Counted from the first letter of the stretch, positions 40,455-51,432 are shown. The stretch is DNA of 62,320 nucleotides from Proteiniborus ethanoligenes (GCF_900107485.1 NZ_FNQE01000025.1:1-62320); one strand, 5' to 3'. A program made the numbers and translations. Notes: generated by a model from the sequence alone, not told the origin.

Positions 40455-41534
40455 ATGATACTTATCTCAACGAAATCGCTTAAAGAAGGCATGATATGTG
40501 CAAGGCCTATATTTGCAAGTAATGGGGCAGTACTAATTGATGAGGGTGTTTTAATTAAGGAAAGATATATATCAAAACTTAAAGACTTAGGAATAGCTAA
40601 TATCTATGTTAGAGATGATTTAGATGATAAAATAGAGATTCATGACATAGTTAGAAGTGAGCTAAAACAAAGCTCTTTAATAGCTATTGAAAATATTATG
40701 AATAATATATGTCTATTTGATGAAGGGGAATTCGAACATATAAAAGGTATTATTGTCAGCATAGTGGATGAATTATTAACTGCTGAAGACATATTGGTAA
40801 ATATATCTGATATGAGAACAGTTGATAATTATACCTTTGGTCATAGTGTAAATGTCTCCATATTATCTATGGTTATAGGTTTAAGCTTAGGCTACAGTAA
40901 AGAAAAGCTTATTGATCTAGGTGTGGGAGCTATACTTCATGATATTGGCAAAACAGAAATTGATATTAGGATACTTAACAAACCTCATAGTCTATCAAAA
41001 AGTGAATTCGAAACAATAAAAAAACATACTATACTAGGTTATAGTATATTAAATAATATAAAAAACATAAGCTTTGATTCTAGAATGATAGCGTTATCTC
41101 ATCATGAAAGATTTGATGGCAATGGGTATCCTCATAACTTAAAGGGAGAGGATATTCACGAGTATGCTAGAATAGTTTCCATTGCTGATGTTTATGATGC
41201 ATTAATTAGTGATAGAGTATACAGAACCAAAATTAGTACGGATGAGGCTATAGACTATGTTGAATCTATGGCTGGAACTCAGTTTGACAAATGCATTGTT
41301 GATAATTTCTTAAAAAATGTAGCTAGATATCCAGTAGGAAAAGGAGTTATACTGAATACAGGACTTGAAGGCTATGTAGTCTCAAATAATAAAAAATACA
41401 TATCTAGACCAGTAGTTAGGATATTATATAATAATGCTGGAAGTAAAGTAAAGATACCATATATAATAGATTTATCTGAAACAGACGATTCGATTAATAT
41501 AGTTGGTACAACAGATAATATAGAATTATTTTAA
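40455..41534 (+). CDS. HD-GYP domain protein, probable cyclic-di-GMP phosphodiesterase
   Basis: A 359-residue cytosolic protein. A DUF3391-like N-terminal region (1-120) is followed by an HD-GYP domain (about 130-300) with the metal ligands 'HDIGKTE' near 173, 'HH' plus 'RFDGNGYP' near 215-225 (the GYP motif as GNGYP), and 'SIADVYDALISDRVYR' near 240-255. This set is what active c-di-GMP hydrolases carry. I use the ATG at 40455, 6 bases after AAGGAG. It is preceded by an AT-rich region with a -10-like TATAATATAAT and followed by a terminator. No GGDEF partner lies nearby. Confidence 0.9.
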   Translation: MILISTKSLKEGMICARPIFASNGAVLIDEGVLIKERYISKLKDLGIANIYVRDDLDDKIEIHDIVRSELKQSSLIAIENIMNNICLFDEGEFEHIKGIIVSIVDELLTAEDILVNISDMRTVDNYTFGHSVNVSILSMVIGLSLGYSKEKLIDLGVGAILHDIGKTEIDIRILNKPHSLSKSEFETIKKHTILGYSILNNIKNISFDSRMIALSHHERFDGNGYPHNLKGEDIHEYARIVSIADVYDALISDRVYRTKISTDEAIDYVESMAGTQFDKCIVDNFLKNVARYPVGKGVILNTGLEGYVVSNNKKYISRPVVRILYNNAGSKVKIPYIIDLSETDDSINIVGTTDNIELF

Positions 41535-41544
41535 GGGCATAAAA

Positions 41545-41573
41545 TTGTAACCTAATATTAGTTTTGGTATAAT
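41545..41573 (+). promoter_or_regulatory. Probable dnaE promoter
   Basis: TTGTAA at 41545-41550 and a perfect TATAAT at 41568-41573 with 17-bp spacing, 50 bases ahead of dnaE. It overlaps the start of the upstream gene's terminator hairpin. Confidence 0.6.
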
Positions 41574-41574
41574 G

Positions 41575-41602
41575 AAGATAGTGAAATCCACTATCTTTTT
41601 TT
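41575..41602 (+). terminator. Terminator of the HD-GYP gene, within the dnaE leader
   Basis: AAGATAGTG pairs with CACTATCTT over a 5-base loop, followed by TTTTTTTG. It sits directly downstream of the putative dnaE -10, so transcripts from that promoter would begin inside or beside the stem. Confidence 0.8.
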
Positions 41603-41622
41603 GTTAAGAGGAAGTGAAAGAG

Positions 41623-44600
41623 ATGATTAGAAAAGATAATAATAAATTCATACATCTTCATGTCCATACCCAATACAGCTTGTTAGATGGTGCATCTAGA
41701 GTCAACAAGCTTTTAGACAAGGCTAAAGAGCTTGGTATGGATAGTATAGCTATAACTGACCACGGAGTAATGTATGGGATAGTAGACTTTTATAAAACGG
41801 CAGTAAAAAAAGGAGTTAAGCCAATATTAGGATGCGAAGTGTATATATCTAAGGGGAAATATACTGAAAAAGACCCAGTTAGGGATAAAGGTCAATACCA
41901 TCTCGTGCTTTTGGCAGAAAATAATGAAGGCTATTCAAATCTAATGAAGATAGTATCAGAGGGTTTTATAAATGGATTTTATTATAGACCAAGGGTAGAT
42001 CATTCTATACTCAAAAAGTATAGTAAAGGCATAATTGCACTAAGCTCTTGTCTTGCAGGAGAAGTTCAGCAATACCTTCTTGAAGATAACTATGATAAAG
42101 CTAAAAGAACAGCTTTATTGTATAATGATATTTTTGGACAAGGAAATTTTTACTTAGAGCTACAAGATCATGGTATAAGAGAACAAAAATTAGTTAACCA
42201 ACAACTGCTAAAGCTAAGCAAAGAGACAGACATTCCTTTAGTGGCTACTAATGATGTTCACTATATAAACAAAGAAGATTCAAAATTTCATGATGTTCTT
42301 CTATGTATACAAACAGGAAAAACCCTAGAGGACGAGGAAAGAATGAAATTCCCATCCTCTGAATTTTATCTAAAATCCTATGAAGAAATGAAATCCTTAT
42401 TTAATGGATTTAATGGTGCTCTAGAGAATACAGTACAAATTGCCGAACGATGCAACGTAGAGCTGGACTTTAATACTCTTCATTTGCCTGGATATACTGC
42501 ACCTGATGGCTTAACAAACTCAGAATATCTTAGGAAGTTGTGCTACGAAGGATTAAAAATAAAATACAAGGAAATAAAAGAAGAATTAATTGAACGTCTA
42601 GAATATGAAATACAGACCATTGAAAATATGGGATATGTAGATTATTTTTTAATTGTTTGGGATTTTATTAAATATGCAAAAGACAACGGAATTATGGTAG
42701 GTCCTGGACGAGGCTCTGCTGCAGGAAGCTTAGTATCCTATACCCTGGGGATTATAGACATAGACCCTATCAAATACGGATTGTTATTTGAAAGATTTTT
42801 AAATCCTGAAAGAGTGTCTATGCCAGATATAGATATAGATTTTTGCTATGAAAGAAGAGAAGAGGTAATAGATTATGTCATATCTAAATATGGTAGCGAT
42901 AAGGTAGCCCAGATTGCTACATTCGGTACTATGGCAGCAAGAGCGGCTATTAGAGATGTGGGCAGGGCAATAAACATGTCGTATGGAGAAGTAGATTTTA
43001 TTGCAAAGCAAATACCTATGGAATTAGGTATAACAATAGATAGGGCTCTTGAAATAAACAAAAAATTAAAAGAATCCTACGATGAAGATGAGGATGTGAA
43101 AGAGTTAATAGATCTTGCTAGATCAGTGGAGGGTCTTCCTAGACATACATCAACTCATGCTGCTGGTGTGGTTATATCAAAGCTACCTATAACAGAATAC
43201 GTACCATTATCAAGGAATAATGACAGTATTACTACACAGTTTACAATGACCGAACTAGAAGAGCTAGGTCTATTAAAGATGGACTTTTTAGGACTTAGAA
43301 CTCTTACAGTTATTAGGGATGCAGTAAAGCTTATTGAAGATAATCATGGGATCAAGATAGATTTTTCAGATTCAAATTATGATGATCCAGAGATATATAG
43401 GATGTTTAGTAAAGGGGAAACCTTAGGAATATTTCAGTTTGAAAGCTCTGGAATGAGACAGTTTTTAAAAGAGTTAAAGCCTACAGGCTTTGAAAATATA
43501 GTTGCAGCCAACTCTCTTTATAGACCTGGTCCCATGAATCAGATACCGAGATATATTCAAAACAAAAACAACCCTGATTCTATTAAGTACTTACATTCTA
43601 AGCTGGAGCCTATACTAGATGTTACTTATGGCTGTATGGTTTATCAGGAGCAGGTAATGCAGATTGTAAGAGATATAGGCGGCTTCTCCATGGGGCGTTC
43701 TGACTTAGTTAGAAGAGCTATGGGAAAGAAAAAAATGGATGTAATGGAGGAAGAAAGAAAGCATTTCATATATGGAAAGAAAAATGAAAAAGGTGAGATG
43801 GAAATTACAGGAGCCATAAGGAACGGAGTAGATGAGGAGACTGCCAATAAAATATATGATGAAATGATTGACTTTGCTAATTATGCATTTAACAAATCAC
43901 ATTCTGCTGCATATGCTGTAGTTGCATATGAAACAGCTTGGCTTAAGCACTATTATCCTGTTGAGTTTATGGCTGCACTTATTACAAGTATAATGGGGAA
44001 TACTACATCGGTTTCATTATATATTCAGGAGTGTAAAAGGCTGGGAATTAGAATACTTCCGCCAGATATTAATGAAAGCCACTCTAAATTTACAGTTTCT
44101 CATAAAGCTATTAGATTTGGTCTTGCTGCAATTAAGAATGTAGGAGCAGCTGCAATAGATTCTATTGTAAAAACAAGAGAGAAAAGTGGGAAATTCAGCA
44201 GCTTTATAGACTTTTGTCAAAGAGTGGACTTAAATGTTATCAACAAAAGAATGATTGAGAGTATGATTAAATGTGGTGCATTTGACTCTTTAGGGGGGAA
44301 TAGGGCACAGCTTTTAGCCATATATGAGAGGATATTGGAAGGTATTAATCAAGATAGAAAAAGAAATGTAGAAGGACAATTTTCACTATTTGAATCCCTT
44401 AGCCCAGAAAGCAATCCAGATTTAAGTATCCATATACTACCAAACATAAATGAGTTTCCAGAAAGAACTTTATTGTCTATGGAAAAAGAAATGACAGGAG
44501 TCTACATCAGCGGGCATCCCCTATCTTCTTATGCTGAAGAACTTAGAAAAATTTCTAAAATAACTAGCGCAGATATTGTTGAAGGAATGGAAAGCATTGA

Positions 44601-45108
44601 AATAGACAAAGACACTATTAGAGACGGCAAAATGGTTACTATTGGTGGAATCATAGTAAAGAAACAAAATAAGATTACAAAAAATAATAATATGATGGCA
44701 TTTGCAACTCTTGAAGATTTATTTGGAACCATAGAGCTTATTATTTTTCCTGCAACCTTTGATAAGTATAATAAACTAATATATGAAGACAGCATTGTCG
44801 TAATTGATGGAAGACTTAGCATAAATGAAGAGGAGGAACCAAAGATAATAGTTGAAACAATAAGACCTCTTTCTAAATTTAAAAAAGAAAAGCTCTATAT
44901 TAAAATACCAAAGGATAAGCCATTAGAATATCTTGAACAGATAAAAGAGGTATTATCTCAACACAATGGGCAGATGCCTGTTTATGTCTATTTAGAGAAG
45001 AAAAAAAGCACCATAATGGCAGATAGAGATTATTGGGTAAATGCAAATGAAGACCTTCTTAATATACTTGAAAAGATGCTTGGAAAAGATTGCATAAAAG
45101 TATGTTGA
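41623..45108 (+). CDS. dnaE: DNA polymerase III subunit alpha, DnaE type
   Basis: A C-family replicative polymerase subunit. The N-terminal PHP domain begins 'HLHVHTQYSLLDG' near residue 11 and retains its His residues. The palm has catalytic aspartates in 'PDIDID' (Asp402, Asp404 and Asp406). The 'FLGLRTLTVI' region, tandem HhH and a C-terminal OB-fold ('GGIIVKKQNK' near 1005) follow. No exonuclease insertion of the PolC type is present. At 1161 residues it is full length. I start at the ATG at 41623, behind AGAGGAAG, not the GTG nine bases earlier. In Firmicutes DnaE usually works beside PolC, which is not in this window. Confidence 0.96.
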   Translation: MIRKDNNKFIHLHVHTQYSLLDGASRVNKLLDKAKELGMDSIAITDHGVMYGIVDFYKTAVKKGVKPILGCEVYISKGKYTEKDPVRDKGQYHLVLLAENNEGYSNLMKIVSEGFINGFYYRPRVDHSILKKYSKGIIALSSCLAGEVQQYLLEDNYDKAKRTALLYNDIFGQGNFYLELQDHGIREQKLVNQQLLKLSKETDIPLVATNDVHYINKEDSKFHDVLLCIQTGKTLEDEERMKFPSSEFYLKSYEEMKSLFNGFNGALENTVQIAERCNVELDFNTLHLPGYTAPDGLTNSEYLRKLCYEGLKIKYKEIKEELIERLEYEIQTIENMGYVDYFLIVWDFIKYAKDNGIMVGPGRGSAAGSLVSYTLGIIDIDPIKYGLLFERFLNPERVSMPDIDIDFCYERREEVIDYVISKYGSDKVAQIATFGTMAARAAIRDVGRAINMSYGEVDFIAKQIPMELGITIDRALEINKKLKESYDEDEDVKELIDLARSVEGLPRHTSTHAAGVVISKLPITEYVPLSRNNDSITTQFTMTELEELGLLKMDFLGLRTLTVIRDAVKLIEDNHGIKIDFSDSNYDDPEIYRMFSKGETLGIFQFESSGMRQFLKELKPTGFENIVAANSLYRPGPMNQIPRYIQNKNNPDSIKYLHSKLEPILDVTYGCMVYQEQVMQIVRDIGGFSMGRSDLVRRAMGKKKMDVMEEERKHFIYGKKNEKGEMEITGAIRNGVDEETANKIYDEMIDFANYAFNKSHSAAYAVVAYETAWLKHYYPVEFMAALITSIMGNTTSVSLYIQECKRLGIRILPPDINESHSKFTVSHKAIRFGLAAIKNVGAAAIDSIVKTREKSGKFSSFIDFCQRVDLNVINKRMIESMIKCGAFDSLGGNRAQLLAIYERILEGINQDRKRNVEGQFSLFESLSPESNPDLSIHILPNINEFPERTLLSMEKEMTGVYISGHPLSSYAEELRKISKITSADIVEGMESIEIDKDTIRDGKMVTIGGIIVKKQNKITKNNNMMAFATLEDLFGTIELIIFPATFDKYNKLIYEDSIVVIDGRLSINEEEEPKIIVETIRPLSKFKKEKLYIKIPKDKPLEYLEQIKEVLSQHNGQMPVYVYLEKKKSTIMADRDYWVNANEDLLNILEKMLGKDCIKVC

Positions 45109-45152
45109 TATTGTTAAACATGGTAAAATCATAGTGGAATATTTTATTTTTG

Positions 45153-45161
45153 TGGTATAAT
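45153..45161 (+). promoter_or_regulatory. Extended -10 promoter element before the 63-residue gene and pfkA
   Basis: TGGTATAAT is an extended -10 (TG-N-TATAAT) about 75 bases before the small gene. No clear -35 is visible at the proper distance. Confidence 0.5.
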
Positions 45162-45233
45162 ATGTTTATAGTATATATTCATAATAACATTCATTGAAAT
45201 AGCTTATTAAATTGAAGCTTTGGAGGTAATAAA

Positions 45234-45425
45234 ATGTGGACAGCAGTATATATGGCAGAAGGTGTTGAAGCGGCTAAAGAAATAGAGAGAAAACTACAAG
45301 CAGAAGGTTTTTTAGTTAAAGTGAAACCCTTTTCCAAAGAAGGAGACAGTATACTATATAAAATATTAGTACCAGAGTTTGAGGCAGACGATGTACAAGT
45401 AGTGCTTATAGATTTAGGATACTGA
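45234..45425 (+). CDS. Small conserved-looking protein of 63 residues
   Basis: I do not recognise a named family. The protein is compact and charged, with a beta-alpha-beta-beta feel: 'WTAVYMAEG', a helix 'VEAAKEIERKLQAEGF', then 'LVKVKPF' and 'ILYKILVPEFEADDVQVVLIDLGY'. That layout resembles small ferredoxin-like-fold domains such as the DUF2007-type signal-transducing proteins. The GGAGGT ribosome binding site 8 bases before ATG, the codon use and the position 94 bp before pfkA support a real gene. It is probably co-transcribed with pfkA-pyk. Confidence 0.75.
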   Translation: MWTAVYMAEGVEAAKEIERKLQAEGFLVKVKPFSKEGDSILYKILVPEFEADDVQVVLIDLGY

Positions 45426-45486
45426 GCATCCACCCTATATTTTTTAGAATAATTGTAGTGATTCGATTAAACTGGGACATTATTAG

Positions 45487-46488
<1,002 letters not shown>

Positions 46489-46500
46489 GGGTGAGGGAAT

Positions 46501-48258
46501 ATGAAAAAAACTAAAATTGTATGTACAATAGGACCAGCATCGGAAAGCGAAGGGGTATTTGAAAAATTAGTATTAAATGGTTTGAATGTAGCTAGATTAA
46601 ACTTTTCTCATGGAACCCATGAGGAGCATAAGAAAAGAATAGATGTTATTAAAAAAGTAAGAGAAAACCTTGATATTCCTGTAGCCATTATGTTAGATAC
46701 TAAAGGACCTGAAATAAGAACAGGAGATTTTAAAGACGGTACAGTCGAACTTGTTGAAGGTCAAGAGTTTACCTTAACTACTAGAGATGTTCTTGGAGAC
46801 GACAAAATATGCAGCATTACATATGAAGGCTTACCTAATGATGTTAAACCAGGAGATGTTATATTAATTGATGATGGACTTATTGAATTAAATGTTATAG
46901 ATGTAATTAATAATTCTGATATAAGGTGCAAGGTTATTAACCCAGGACCTATTAAAAATCATAAGGGTGTAAATGTACCTGGGATTAAGATAAACTTGCC
47001 AGCAGTAACGAAAAAAGATATAGATGATATAATATTTGGCATTAAAAATGAAATTGATTTTATAGCTGCTTCTTTTATTAGAAAGGCTTCAGACGTTATT
47101 GAAATAAGAAGAGTATTGGAAGAACACGCAGCTAATAATATTCAGATAATATCTAAAATAGAAAACCAAGAAGGCGTAGATAATATAGACGAGATAATAC
47201 AGGTTTCAGATGGAATAATGGTAGCTAGGGGAGACCTTGGAGTAGAGATACCAACTGAAGAGATACCACTTGTTCAAAAATCAATTATTAAAAAATGTAA
47301 TGAAGAAGGTAAGCCCGTAATCACTGCTACCCAGATGCTAGATTCAATGATGAGAAATCCAAGACCTACAAGAGCAGAGGTTACAGATGTTGCAAATGCA
47401 ATATTAGATGGTACAGATGCCATTATGCTTTCAGGAGAAACAGCTGCTGGGAAATACCCATTAGAGGCTGTTAAGACGATGGCCAATATTGCTCTTAGAA
47501 CAGAGCATTCACTTGATTACAAAGAGATGATTCGCAACAAATCAATTGGAAGAGATATTACTGTAACTAATGCAATTAGTCATGCTACTTGCTCTACAGC
47601 TCAGGATTTAGGCGCTGCAGCAATAGTAACAGCTACATCATCTGGCTATACGGCAAAGGCAGTTTCTAAATTTAGACCTGCTGCTCCAATTGTTGCAGTA
47701 ACCCCTAAAAAGGATGTTATGAGAAAGCTTATGCTAGTATGGGGCGTATATGCAATATTATCTAGTAGCGTTGATTCAACTGATGAGGTAATAGATTCAT
47801 CTGTAGAAAGTGCTATTAAAAAAGGTTATATAAAACAAGGAGATTTAATTGTAATTACTGCAGGAATACCAGTAGGAGTAGCTGGAAGTACAAACCTAAT
47901 TAAGGTGCATATAGTGGGAGAAATCTTGATTAAAGGTACTGGAATAGGAAACACTTCTGCAAAGGGTAAAATTTGTATAGTGAATAATATAAATGACCTA
48001 GAAAGCAAGTTTAAAGCTGGAGATATACTTGTGGCAGTAGATACAGATAGAGATATGGTAGCATATATGGAAAAAGCGGCTGCTATAATAACAGAGCATG
48101 GTGGGCTTACATCTCATGCTGCGATTGTAGGATTGAATATTGGTAAGCCAGTAATAGTAGGTGCAGCTGATGCTACTACAATACTTAAAGATGGAGAATT
48201 AGTTACTATAGATAGCATTAGAGGACTTGTATATAGAGGAGAGACTACTGTCCTATAA
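46501..48258 (+). CDS. pyk: Pyruvate kinase with C-terminal PEP-utiliser-like domain
   Basis: Makes pyruvate and ATP from PEP and ADP. The barrel shows 'TIGPAS' near 11, 'ARLNFSHGTHEEH' near 32-44, the catalytic Lys in 'ISKIENQEG' near 220 and 'ARGDLGVE' near 243. The allosteric domain spans about 350-470. Residues about 475-585 form the extra C-terminal domain found in Bacillus-type enzymes, resembling the swivelling phosphohistidine domain of PEP synthase and including 'TEHGGLTSHAAIVG' with the equivalent His. Total 585 residues, normal for that subtype. It is co-transcribed with pfkA. Confidence 0.97.
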   Translation: MKKTKIVCTIGPASESEGVFEKLVLNGLNVARLNFSHGTHEEHKKRIDVIKKVRENLDIPVAIMLDTKGPEIRTGDFKDGTVELVEGQEFTLTTRDVLGDDKICSITYEGLPNDVKPGDVILIDDGLIELNVIDVINNSDIRCKVINPGPIKNHKGVNVPGIKINLPAVTKKDIDDIIFGIKNEIDFIAASFIRKASDVIEIRRVLEEHAANNIQIISKIENQEGVDNIDEIIQVSDGIMVARGDLGVEIPTEEIPLVQKSIIKKCNEEGKPVITATQMLDSMMRNPRPTRAEVTDVANAILDGTDAIMLSGETAAGKYPLEAVKTMANIALRTEHSLDYKEMIRNKSIGRDITVTNAISHATCSTAQDLGAAAIVTATSSGYTAKAVSKFRPAAPIVAVTPKKDVMRKLMLVWGVYAILSSSVDSTDEVIDSSVESAIKKGYIKQGDLIVITAGIPVGVAGSTNLIKVHIVGEILIKGTGIGNTSAKGKICIVNNINDLESKFKAGDILVAVDTDRDMVAYMEKAAAIITEHGGLTSHAAIVGLNIGKPVIVGAADATTILKDGELVTIDSIRGLVYRGETTVL

Positions 48259-48293
48259 TAAATATATCTACAATAATAGAATATAAATATTTT

Positions 48294-48359
48294 AAAATCC
48301 TTTGCTAAGCTAAAAGATGCAAACAACACTTGCCATCTAAGCTTTAGCAAAGGATTTAT
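48294..48359 (+). terminator. Large hairpin after pyk
   Basis: AAATCCTTTGCTAAGCT pairs with AGCTTTAGCAAAGGATTT, extended inward by AGATG/CATCT. The stem is about 22 bp with small bulges. The following T-tract is interrupted. Confidence 0.7.
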
Positions 48360-48480
48360 TTATAATAAATAGGGAGCTAGGTATATAAAGCTAAATACTG
48401 CAGAGTAATATTGCCTTTTATTTATTTTCTTAAATTGCTATAATTATATATAGCTGACGTATAAAAGAAGGAGAGATATT

Positions 48481-48897
48481 ATGACAAATGAAACAATTAT
48501 TAGAGCTAGATATGCTGAAACTGACCAAATGGGAATAATATACCACGCAAATTACTTTATATGGTTTGAAATAGGAAGAACAGAATTTTTTAGACAGCTT
48601 TCTATGGATTATAAAGAGTTAGAGGAAAAAGATATATTGCTTCCTGTCATAGATGTAGGCTGCAAATATGTTCAATCTGCAAAATATGATGATGAAGTTA
48701 TAATTAGAACAAAGCTTTCTACATTAAAAGGAGTAAGGGTAACATTTGAGTATGAGGTAATAAGGAAAGAAGATAATGAATTATTAGCAAAAGGCTATAC
48801 TATACATGCCTTTGTAACAAAAGAGCTTAAGCCAGCAAATCTAAGAAAAAAGCTACCAGAAGTTTGGGAGGCACTGGAAGGAAGTATTGAAAAATAA
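48481..48897 (+). CDS. Acyl-CoA thioesterase, YbgC/4HBT family
   Basis: A 138-residue single hotdog-fold protein. The 4-hydroxybenzoyl-CoA thioesterase motif 'RYAETDQMGIIYHANYFIWFE' is at residues about 8-28, with the catalytic Asp in 'TDQMG' and the conserved 'HANYF'. It hydrolyses acyl-CoA or acyl-ACP thioesters; the chain length is not predictable. The start ATG has AAGGAGAG upstream. The aldo/keto reductase gene follows 45 bp later. Confidence 0.92.
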   Translation: MTNETIIRARYAETDQMGIIYHANYFIWFEIGRTEFFRQLSMDYKELEEKDILLPVIDVGCKYVQSAKYDDEVIIRTKLSTLKGVRVTFEYEVIRKEDNELLAKGYTIHAFVTKELKPANLRKKLPEVWEALEGSIEK

Positions 48898-48942
48898 GTA
48901 GTAAATTTAAAAACAATTATTATCTAAAAAGAGGTGAAAAGG

Positions 48943-49953
48943 TTGATAAAAAGGTTACTAGGAAGGACAGGCTTAGAAATATCTATAATTGGTTTTGGAG
49001 GCATACCTATACAAAGATTAGATAAAGAATCTGCAGTAATTTTAATAGAAGAGCTTTATAAGCAAGGAATAAACTTTATCGATACAGCCAGAGGCTATAC
49101 AACAAGCGAAGAGCTTATCGGACATGGACTTAAGAAGATAGGAAGGGATAAATTTATATTAGCAACTAAATCTATGTCTAGGGATTACGAAAGTATGAAA
49201 AGAGATATACAAATAAGTCTAAATAATTTAAAGACTGATTATATTGAGCTTTATCAAGTACATAATGTAAGAACAGAAGAAGAGTATAGCAAGATTTTGA
49301 GTGAAGATGGAGCTTTAAAAGCACTTTTAGAAGCAAAAGAAAAAGGAAGCATCAAACACATTGGTATAACTAGCCATGATTTAAATATTATAGAAAAGGG
49401 AGCAGAGTCAGGACATTTTTCTACAATTCAATTTCCATATAATCCTGTAGAAAGACAAGCAGAGGAGTTGTTTAAAAGAGCAAAGGAGCTAGGACTTGGT
49501 GTAATAGTTATGAAGCCATTAGCCGGAGGAGCTATTATTAATAAAGAGCTTTCATTAAGATTTGTTTTAGAAAATAATAATATTTCGGTTGCAATACCAG
49601 GAATGGATAGCGTTGAGCAAATTATAACCAATAGTAAGCTAGGAATAGAATATAGAAGCCTTAATGATGAAGAAAGGGCTATTATTTTATCAGAAGCTAA
49701 GGAGTTAGGATCAGAATTCTGCAGAAGATGTGGATACTGTGCTCCATGTCCACAAAGAATAGACATTCCTGTTCAATTTCTAATGGAAGGGTATTATACA
49801 AGATATAACTTAAAGGATTGGGCAAAGGAAAGATATTTGTCTATGGAAAATAAAGCAGTAGACTGTATAGAATGTGGAATATGCGAAACAAGATGTCCTT
49901 ATGATTTGCCTATAAGAAGGATGCTTAAAAAAGTAGCATATAATTTAGGATAA
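48943..49953 (+). CDS. Aldo/keto reductase with C-terminal 4Fe-4S cluster domain
   Basis: A 336-residue oxidoreductase. An aldo/keto reductase barrel covers 1-245, with the catalytic set Asp in 'IDTARGY' near 42, Lys in 'ILATKS' near 71 and His in 'YQVHNV' near 104. The C-terminal 70 residues hold cysteine clusters 'CRRCGYCAPCP' and 'CIECGICETRCP', each fitting a 4Fe-4S site. This fusion is common in anaerobes and suggests ferredoxin-like electron delivery. The start is TTG at 48943, 6 bases from GAGGTG, rather than the GTG inside that site. Substrate unknown. Confidence 0.92.
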   Translation: MIKRLLGRTGLEISIIGFGGIPIQRLDKESAVILIEELYKQGINFIDTARGYTTSEELIGHGLKKIGRDKFILATKSMSRDYESMKRDIQISLNNLKTDYIELYQVHNVRTEEEYSKILSEDGALKALLEAKEKGSIKHIGITSHDLNIIEKGAESGHFSTIQFPYNPVERQAEELFKRAKELGLGVIVMKPLAGGAIINKELSLRFVLENNNISVAIPGMDSVEQIITNSKLGIEYRSLNDEERAIILSEAKELGSEFCRRCGYCAPCPQRIDIPVQFLMEGYYTRYNLKDWAKERYLSMENKAVDCIECGICETRCPYDLPIRRMLKKVAYNLG

Positions 49954-50030
49954 TTATGTATAAATTGGACTAGTATAGTCAATAATTCATAGTATTAAGT
50001 GAAATAATAAGGGTATACTGGTTCTATTGT

Positions 50031-50062
50031 TTGGTGCATCCATTGGATGCACCAATTTTTTT
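50031..50062 (+). terminator. Strong terminator after the aldo/keto reductase gene
   Basis: TTGGTGCATCC pairs with GGATGCACCAA with a 3-base loop, followed by seven Ts. Confidence 0.88.
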
Positions 50063-50205
50063 GAAAAGAAAACTATTAGTATACTGCCTTTGAGAGGATT
50101 CATACCTGATTAATTAACAAAAATTAGGGTAAAAGAAAATAAGACATATTTTTTTACATAAGTGCTTGAGAAATATATTAACTGACTAGATTTGGAGGGA
50201 AAATC

Positions 50206-51432
50206 ATGAATGTTACAAATGTAACTAATGACATTTATCAGCTTTCGGTAAATGTAGAAGATATATTGTTTGAAGGTCTATGGGAAATCCCAAATGGAGT
50301 TTCATTAAATTCTTATATAATTAAAGGGGAAAAAACTGCAATCGTAGATGGTGTCTGTGGATGGGATGGAGTGCCTGAAAGCTTATTTGCATTATTAGAT
50401 AAGCTAAATATTGCACCTGAATCTATAGAGTATCTTATAATAAACCATATGGAGCCTGACCATTCAGGATGGATTGAAGATTTTAAAAAGATAAACTCTA
50501 ATTTTAAAGTTGTATGCAGTAAAAAATCAGCAGAATTATTAGAAGCCTTTTATGGACATACGGAAAATATAATACATGTTACAGATAAGGATACATTAGA
50601 TTTAGGGAAAGGCCATATTTTGAAATTTGTAGAAATACCTAATGTACATTGGCCAGATACAATAGCTACCTTCGATACATTAACAGGAACTTTATTTTCC
50701 TGCGATGCCTTTGGATCCTTTGGAAGAGCTACAAGCTCTAACTACGATGATATGCTCAGCAAAGAGGAAATAGATTTTTATGAAAAGGAGGCGGTAAGAT
50801 ATTATTCAAATATTGTAGCAGCCTTTTCTATGCCTGTTAAAAAAGCTATCCAAAAGTGTTCTGATTTGCCTATTAAAATTGTTGCACCTGGTCACGGAAT
50901 TGTATGGAGGAAAAACCCTAATAAAATCATAGAAGATTACTCTAGGTATGCATCATATCAAAAAGGACCTGCACAAGAAGAAATAACTATTATCTGGGGC
51001 TCTATGTATGGTATGACAGAAAAAGCAGTTCAACATGCTATTGATGTATTAGAAAAGGAAAAAATAAAAGTTCATGTCCATAGAGTACCAGAAACATCTT
51101 GGGGAACAATTTTAGCATCTGCTTGGACCTCAACAGGAATAATTCTTGCTATGCCAACCTATGAATATAAAATGTTTCCACCACTAGCAGCAGTATTAGA
51201 AGAGCTAGGAAAGAAAAAGGTGCAAAACAGAAAAGCATTTAGATTCGGCTCCTATGGTTGGTCAGGTGGGGCGCAGAAAGAATTAGATGAAATTATAAGT
51301 AAATACTGCATGAACTGGGACTTCCTAGAACCTGTAGAGTTTAAAGGAAGGCCAGAACCAAAAGACTTGGAATTAATTACAGAAAAGCTTAGGACTTTAG
51401 TAGGTGAAGTAAGAGAATTGACAAATGAATAA
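50206..51432 (+). CDS. Flavodiiron protein (A-type flavoprotein, FprA-like)
   Basis: Reduces oxygen to water (or nitric oxide to nitrous oxide), protecting oxygen-sensitive enzymes such as PFOR. The N-terminal metallo-beta-lactamase domain carries the diiron ligands in 'HMEPDHSG' (His-X-Glu-X-Asp-His) near residue 82, a later His in 'NVHWPDT' near 147, Asp in 'SCDAFG' and His in 'PGHGIVW' near 226. The flavodoxin domain (about 258-400) has the FMN loop 'GSMYGMTEK' and 'SYGWSGGA'. No fused rubredoxin is present. At 408 residues it is normal. The start ATG has GGAGGG upstream. Confidence 0.95.
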   Translation: MNVTNVTNDIYQLSVNVEDILFEGLWEIPNGVSLNSYIIKGEKTAIVDGVCGWDGVPESLFALLDKLNIAPESIEYLIINHMEPDHSGWIEDFKKINSNFKVVCSKKSAELLEAFYGHTENIIHVTDKDTLDLGKGHILKFVEIPNVHWPDTIATFDTLTGTLFSCDAFGSFGRATSSNYDDMLSKEEIDFYEKEAVRYYSNIVAAFSMPVKKAIQKCSDLPIKIVAPGHGIVWRKNPNKIIEDYSRYASYQKGPAQEEITIIWGSMYGMTEKAVQHAIDVLEKEKIKVHVHRVPETSWGTILASAWTSTGIILAMPTYEYKMFPPLAAVLEELGKKKVQNRKAFRFGSYGWSGGAQKELDEIISKYCMNWDFLEPVEFKGRPEPKDLELITEKLRTLVGEVRELTNE

